Both the position numbers and the translations under genes were made by a program. Source: an uncultured Bacteroidales bacterium (GTDB taxonomy: Bacteria; Bacteroidota; Bacteroidia; Bacteroidales; UBA3824). From it: DNA of 25,131 bases. Of the stretch, positions 21,443 to 25,131 are shown in pieces. The stretch covers positions 1 to 25,131 of the forward strand of contig CALFIU010000066.1 in assembly GCA_937877455.1 (NCBI GenBank). The letters run 5' to 3'. How positions within the stretch are numbered: position 1 is the first letter of the stretch; each line of letters begins with the position of its first letter. Below the pieces are notes generated by a model. That model had not been told where the DNA came from, searched no databases, and worked only from the letters and a program-made list of their open reading frames with translations.

Positions 21443-23791
21443 ATGAAAAAGCGTATGGCATATTCATCACAAATGCTCGGGGTTGCTGTTGTCCATAACC
21501 ACGCAACAACAGCCGTAGGTTTTGTAGATATTTTTAAAACCAATTTGGTAAAGAAATTCCGTCTATACGTTAGCGATGATTTTTCAATTACCATTTTGGG
21601 ATTAAAGTGTTTTGTTGAAACAGACAATACAATATTGTTGTATTTGTTTCAACAATTATCCGATTGTGGTTTTGAAATCAAAATCGAAAGAGAGGATAAT
21701 GACATTAATTCGGTCGATGTCGTTTGCAACAACATATCCAAAAACGAATCTTATTGTTACAAATACCAAATACAAAGCATTGTTCCCACTATTGAACTTT
21801 CAAGTAATACAGAGATTCCGATGGTGGGAATAATCATAATGCGAATTGTTGCACAGACGATAATTAAACAAAAGATACTTTACAAGGCAATTGTACTTGA
21901 CTTAGATGGAACATTATGGAGCGGCACCCTTGCCGAAGATGGAATCGACACAATAAAAAACAATCTCAATTCACCAAACGGTTCTTGTTTTATTAGTTTT
22001 ATGAACTTTGTAAAAACATTGGCAAAAGAATTGGGAATTTATATTGCTATTTGTTCTCGCAACGATTTTGATGTAGTAAAATCTGCATTAGAAGAACTTA
22101 ACGAAAACATTTTCCCGCTTAGAAATCAAATTGACTGCATTGTTGCAAATTTTAACGACAAAAGTGATAACATTATCGAAATATCTCGCAAACTGTCAAT
22201 TTTGCCCGATTCAATTGTTTTTATAGATGATAATCCAATAGTAAGGGACGAGGTTAGGCGAAATTTGGAAGGTGTATTTGTTCCCGAATGGTCGCAAATA
22301 GAAGATGTTAAAACACAATTACTTGTAAGTTGTATTTTTGAAAGAAATGAACTATCTGTTAATGCTCAAAAGAGACGTTTACAATTTGAAATCATACAGG
22401 CAGAACGTTTGAAAAACGATTTGCCTAATCTGTTTGTTAAGGTTTATGCTGATGATAATCACACCGAAGCCAAAAGATTGTATGCAAAATCAAATCAATT
22501 TAAACTCACTGACATATCGGATTTTGATTGTCAAAACGTAAAATCCATCTATTTTGAATTGTTAAGGGAAAATGGTGAAAGTTTGGGCATTTGCTCTGCA
22601 CTCACCTACCATGACGCAAACAACTATTGCAGTATTTTAAATTGGGCAATCAGTTGCAGATTTTTTGAAATTGGCTTGGAGGAGTTTATTATCACGTATT
22701 TTGTTAATATGATGGTCGAACACAAGGACATCCATTTTGCTTGTCAATCAAACAATAAAAATCAAAAAGTAAATGATTGGATTGACAAATATTATGGATA
22801 TGTTTTTACTAATAGCTGTGATAGTGTTCCATACGATAATGATATTGTTATCAGCCATTTCGATTATGATTTGCCGTTCCAAAAGTTATTATTAGATCTG
22901 AGAAATAAAAAACACAGATACGATGTGTTATGGATTAATTCGATTGACACTCTGAAAAATAAAACAAATTTGAAACTTTTTACTAACAATAAAATGGACA
23001 AACAAAAGATATTTACAATCGGTTACACGCTGTTTGCGGACAGAAATGGCATCGATTTGGAAAATATGTTCGCAGTGCTACGAAGTTACGGCGTTTCATA
23101 TTTGGCAGATGTCCGCTCTGTGCCATATTCGAAACAATATCCGCAGTGTAACTCTAATTCGTTGGAAATGGCAGGGAAAAGGTTTTCTGTGCCGTACATC
23201 CACATTCCCGAACTTGGTGCAAAAGCAAGTCCAGAACAAGATGTTTTCTCTAAGGCATCGGATATTTTTTTCGATGACATTTTCCCTATTGCCGCAAGCA
23301 ACCGCCCCGAGAAAACAAAACTCAACATTGATGACGAAATAGTTGATTTTCAAAAATTCAGGAGCGACGAGTTGTTCAATCAAGGCATTAAACGTGTTCA
23401 AAGGGCTTACGACAAAAATTTCACACTCGCATTGATGTGCAGCGAGAAAGAACCAATCAATTGCCACCGATACTTCCTCGTGAGTCGCAAACTTGAACAA
23501 TGTTTCGGCGATTGGCTTGAAGTTGAACACATTGTCAAGTACAAGAGCGGCGAAATAACTACTGTTACTAACTCGCAGTTGAACGAAGAACTTGAACGGA
23601 TGGTTTTTGCAAAGGATGAAGTCAAGAAACTCAACCTTATGCAAGGCGATTTAATGGGAAGGATACCTATTAACGACTATTTCGGTAAGACAATTAAAGA
23701 AAAACAAGCCGACTTTTGCGACAGATATTGGAATCTGATGCACGGTTGGAAGGAAGTTACTAATAATCAAAACAATTACGACTATGATTAA
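21443..23791 (+). CDS. FkbH-like HAD/acyltransferase module fused to a DUF488 domain
   Basis: A 782-residue protein. Residues ~148-285 are a HAD-IIIC phosphatase-like domain: LDLDGTLW (Asp153, Asp155), ICSRN (Ser205) and FIDDNP (Asp262, Asp263). Residues ~300-460 match the acyltransferase-like half of FkbH proteins (KSNQFKLT; AISCRFFEIGLEE). FkbH enzymes load glyceryl units onto carrier proteins from 1,3-bisphosphoglycerate; no carrier protein or PKS/NRPS gene is present here. From residue 518 (an internal ATG at 22,994) a complete DUF488 domain begins: FTIGYT, ADVRSVPYS (Asp556, Arg558) and LALMCSEKEPINCHRYFLV (Cys666, Cys674, His675). It is followed by a C-terminal extension. The first ~140 residues are unrecognised, and the 5' ~80 bp are rich in inverted repeats, so a later start is possible. 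It overlaps the next gene by 8 bp. Confidence 0.8.
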   Translation: MKKRMAYSSQMLGVAVVHNHATTAVGFVDIFKTNLVKKFRLYVSDDFSITILGLKCFVETDNTILLYLFQQLSDCGFEIKIEREDNDINSVDVVCNNISKNESYCYKYQIQSIVPTIELSSNTEIPMVGIIIMRIVAQTIIKQKILYKAIVLDLDGTLWSGTLAEDGIDTIKNNLNSPNGSCFISFMNFVKTLAKELGIYIAICSRNDFDVVKSALEELNENIFPLRNQIDCIVANFNDKSDNIIEISRKLSILPDSIVFIDDNPIVRDEVRRNLEGVFVPEWSQIEDVKTQLLVSCIFERNELSVNAQKRRLQFEIIQAERLKNDLPNLFVKVYADDNHTEAKRLYAKSNQFKLTDISDFDCQNVKSIYFELLRENGESLGICSALTYHDANNYCSILNWAISCRFFEIGLEEFIITYFVNMMVEHKDIHFACQSNNKNQKVNDWIDKYYGYVFTNSCDSVPYDNDIVISHFDYDLPFQKLLLDLRNKKHRYDVLWINSIDTLKNKTNLKLFTNNKMDKQKIFTIGYTLFADRNGIDLENMFAVLRSYGVSYLADVRSVPYSKQYPQCNSNSLEMAGKRFSVPYIHIPELGAKASPEQDVFSKASDIFFDDIFPIAASNRPEKTKLNIDDEIVDFQKFRSDELFNQGIKRVQRAYDKNFTLALMCSEKEPINCHRYFLVSRKLEQCFGDWLEVEHIVKYKSGEITTVTNSQLNEELERMVFAKDEVKKLNLMQGDLMGRIPINDYFGKTIKEKQADFCDRYWNLMHGWKEVTNNQNNYDYD

Positions 23792-24248
23792 TCTGTTCAC
23801 AATTGGTTTCACACAGAAAACCGCCGAAGAATTTTTTGGCATTCTGAAACGAAACCACGTCAACTGTTTGGTTGACATTAGGCTGAACCCAAACGGTCAG
23901 TTGTCTCGATTCGCATTCGAGAAAGATTTGCCATATTTTTTGGATAAGTTGGCAGATGGCTGCAAGTATGTCCACCGTATTGACTTGGCACCCGAAGCCG
24001 ATTTACTCAAAGAGGTAAGAACCAAGGGTACGGCTATGCACAGCGATTACAAAGTCTTTGAAAAGGCTTTTAATGCCCAACTCGAAACAAAATCCAAGAT
24101 TGCAAATTTCGTAGAACAATTCGGTATTTATCAGAATGTTGTGTTACTCTGTTCTGAACCGACAACCGAGAAATGCCACAGAAGACTTGTATGCAATATG
24201 CTTCTGAGAAAATTTGATGGTCTAATTAAATTTGGAGGAAATTTGTGA
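23784..24248 (+). CDS. Stand-alone DUF488 protein
   Basis: A 154-residue DUF488 protein of usual length. Motifs: FTIGFT at the N-terminus, VDIRLNP (Asp31, Arg33), a central 'PYFLDKLADGCKYVHRIDLA' region, and VVLLCSEPTTEKCHRRLV with Cys123, Cys131 and His132. The paired Cys and CHR signature suggests a rhodanese-like or cysteine-dependent active site. It overlaps the preceding gene by 8 bp (ATGATTAA) and the next by TGATG, so the three genes are translationally coupled. It is related to, but clearly different from, the DUF488 domain fused in the upstream protein, so the operon has two DUF488 copies with probably different roles. Confidence 0.85.
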   Translation: MINLFTIGFTQKTAEEFFGILKRNHVNCLVDIRLNPNGQLSRFAFEKDLPYFLDKLADGCKYVHRIDLAPEADLLKEVRTKGTAMHSDYKVFEKAFNAQLETKSKIANFVEQFGIYQNVVLLCSEPTTEKCHRRLVCNMLLRKFDGLIKFGGNL

Positions 24249-24985
24249 TGTTAACATTAGAACAAATCAAACGTGCCACGGCAACACAGCGCAAACGGGT
24301 TTTGCTGTTGGCTGTGAGTTGCAAACAAGGAGGCTTGTGTCCTGGCGGCTTGGACTTGGAAAATCCCTCAAATTGGATTCGTATCGTAAAAGACGATGGA
24401 CAAGCTGGTGCTGTACAAGGTCGTGAAATTGACTTTGCCGAGCCTCTTGACGTAATTGAGTTCGAGGGTAAACCGATGCCGCAAGGCAAACAACGGGAGA
24501 ATTGGGTGATTCTCAATAATTCTTGTAGAAAAGTTGAGAGCAAAGACAAAAGCATTTTGGAATGGGCATACCAACAGTATTCCTACCACGGCTTTTGGGG
24601 CAATTACAAGTCGTATTTGGATGAATATGAATTTGCAAATGTAACAGAACCGTCAGAATCAATTTTGAAAGTTTCCAACGTCCGTATTTATGAAAATGAA
24701 TCGAGAAGTGCGAAAATAGATTTCGATTGGAGTGGCGCAAGATACCGAATGAAATGGATTTCTATGACCGACCAAAACTTCTATGATAGAATTGACAGTG
24801 GTGATGTGCTTTTTGATAATGCTATGATTGTGATTTCCATTCCGAAAGAAACTGGCATTTTCAATGACGATACTCCAAAAGCATACAAGTTCGTAAGCAA
24901 GGTTTTTGATATGTCCACAAACAAATCTACGATTCCAAAATTTAGTCGTCCTTTGAATCAATTCAAAGACGACTTACCGTTTTGA
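24248..24985 (+). CDS. Dual OB-fold-like partner of DUF488 proteins
   Basis: A 245-residue protein. ATG 24,248 is chosen over GTG 24,245 because GGAGG (24,234-24,238) is well spaced and it makes a TGATG overlap with the previous gene. The N-terminus (KRVLLLAVSCKQGGLCPGGL) and 'WIRIVKDDGQAGAVQGREID' look like a beta-barrel substrate- or nucleic-acid-binding half. A second strand-rich half begins near residue 135 (ILKVSNVRIYENESRSAKID) and ends with ALMIV-type strands and a 'DMSTNKSTIPKFSRPLNQFK' tail. I associate this N-terminal pattern and the pairing with DUF488 with proteins annotated as dual OB domain-containing. The assignment is moderate, and the function (possibly nucleic-acid recognition) is inference. 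Confidence 0.6.
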   Translation: MLTLEQIKRATATQRKRVLLLAVSCKQGGLCPGGLDLENPSNWIRIVKDDGQAGAVQGREIDFAEPLDVIEFEGKPMPQGKQRENWVILNNSCRKVESKDKSILEWAYQQYSYHGFWGNYKSYLDEYEFANVTEPSESILKVSNVRIYENESRSAKIDFDWSGARYRMKWISMTDQNFYDRIDSGDVLFDNAMIVISIPKETGIFNDDTPKAYKFVSKVFDMSTNKSTIPKFSRPLNQFKDDLPF

Positions 24986-25017
24986 TTCATACACCGAAGT
25001 TGCCGAACTTCATTTGT

Positions 25018-25058
25018 AAATCAAGGCTGACATCAGAGAATATTGTCAGTCTTGATTT
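25018..25058. terminator. Hairpin between convergent genes
   Basis: A 15-bp stem with one G-U pair (AAATCAAGGCTGACA with TGTCAGTCTTGATTT) has an 11-nt loop. T-runs are short on both sides, so it would be a weak bidirectional terminator. Confidence 0.6.
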
Positions 25059-25070
25059 ATGACATAAAAC

Positions 25071-25131
25071 TCACCCCAGTACCTCATACCTCGCCAACTC
25101 CCAGCCGTTGAAGACAATGATTATTCCGTCA
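25071..25131 (-). CDS. C-terminal end of a convergent gene (partial)
   Basis: On the - strand an open frame enters from the right edge and ends at TGA (25,073-25,071), reading DGIIIVFNGWELARYEVLG. It is convergent with the DUF488 operon and ends 13 bp from the shared hairpin. Too short to assign. Confidence 0.5.
   Translation of the reverse strand, partial: DGIIIVFNGWELARYEVLG

Noticed and set aside
21171..21443. Group II intron end, retron or integron attC site
   Set aside because: No reverse transcriptase or integrase gene nearby, no domain V-like hairpin, and GTTAGCC does not fit the attC GTTRRRY core.
21349..21627. 92-residue - strand gene over the leader
   Set aside because: Covers RNA stem sequences and the start of the FkbH-DUF488 gene; better explained by the leader and the + strand gene.
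1..25131. tRNA or rRNA genes
   Set aside because: Reading both strands by eye I found no T-arm (GGTTCRA) plus acceptor pairing that would support a tRNA, and no rRNA-like sequence; a tRNAscan run would settle it.

Overview
The window appears to be two unrelated pieces of DNA joined at about 4,185-4,195. Bases 1 to ~4,190 are phage-like. They carry a run of virion-type genes on the + strand in which TAG is read through as an amino acid, most plausibly glutamine: 13 in-frame TAG codons lie inside otherwise continuous reading frames, and true gene ends are TAA. Two of the starts have strong Shine-Dalgarno sequences. This fits the TAG-recoded (genetic code 15) phages known from animal guts. The remainder (~4,190-25,131) is an AT-rich chromosomal segment of a Bacteroidales-like bacterium. 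It has TAnnTTTG-type -7 promoter boxes, few Shine-Dalgarno sequences, Bacteroidetes-type gene pairs (AMP nucleosidase next to holA) and normal stops (one ATPase gene ends in TAG). The join falls inside ispH, whose last ~60% is missing, so a chimeric assembly is more likely than a real insertion.

Layout. 1-2,966: tail of an upstream gene, a tail-completion-like gene, a tail-assembly-chaperone-like gene, a major tail structural protein, a small acidic protein and a terminator. 2,998-~4,190: a long recoded gene of unknown role. 4,189-11,532: ispH fragment (-), typA, amn, holA, a membrane sensor with HAMP, GAF and PAS-like parts but no output domain, and cmk (-). 11,651-14,738: a promoter-hairpin-terminator unit that may be a leader or small RNA, then an EmrA/EmrB-like efflux pair surrounded by AT-rich microsatellites. 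14,744-18,964: a DUF2059 secreted protein, a frameshifted tiny lipoprotein, a beta-barrel protein, a bleomycin-hydrolase-like C1 peptidase overlapping a membrane protein gene, and an ArgD-like aminotransferase with clearly higher GC. 19,049-20,470: an AAA/DUF4143 ATPase whose 5' region holds two identical perfect palindromes matching the CRP consensus.

The accessory part begins at 20,471. About 640 bp hold inverted, direct and 33-bp tandem repeats, followed by a promoter and a ~320-nt leader. That leader can fold into two mutually exclusive, individually well-paired structures ending 7 nt before a start codon. It precedes a tightly overlapping three-gene operon: a 782-residue fusion of an FkbH-like HAD/acyltransferase module to a DUF488 domain, a second, stand-alone DUF488 protein, and a protein resembling dual-OB-fold partners of DUF488. 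I regard this operon plus its leader as the best candidate for an undescribed system, possibly a nucleic-acid-modification or conflict system; the function is inference. A convergent partial gene closes the window.
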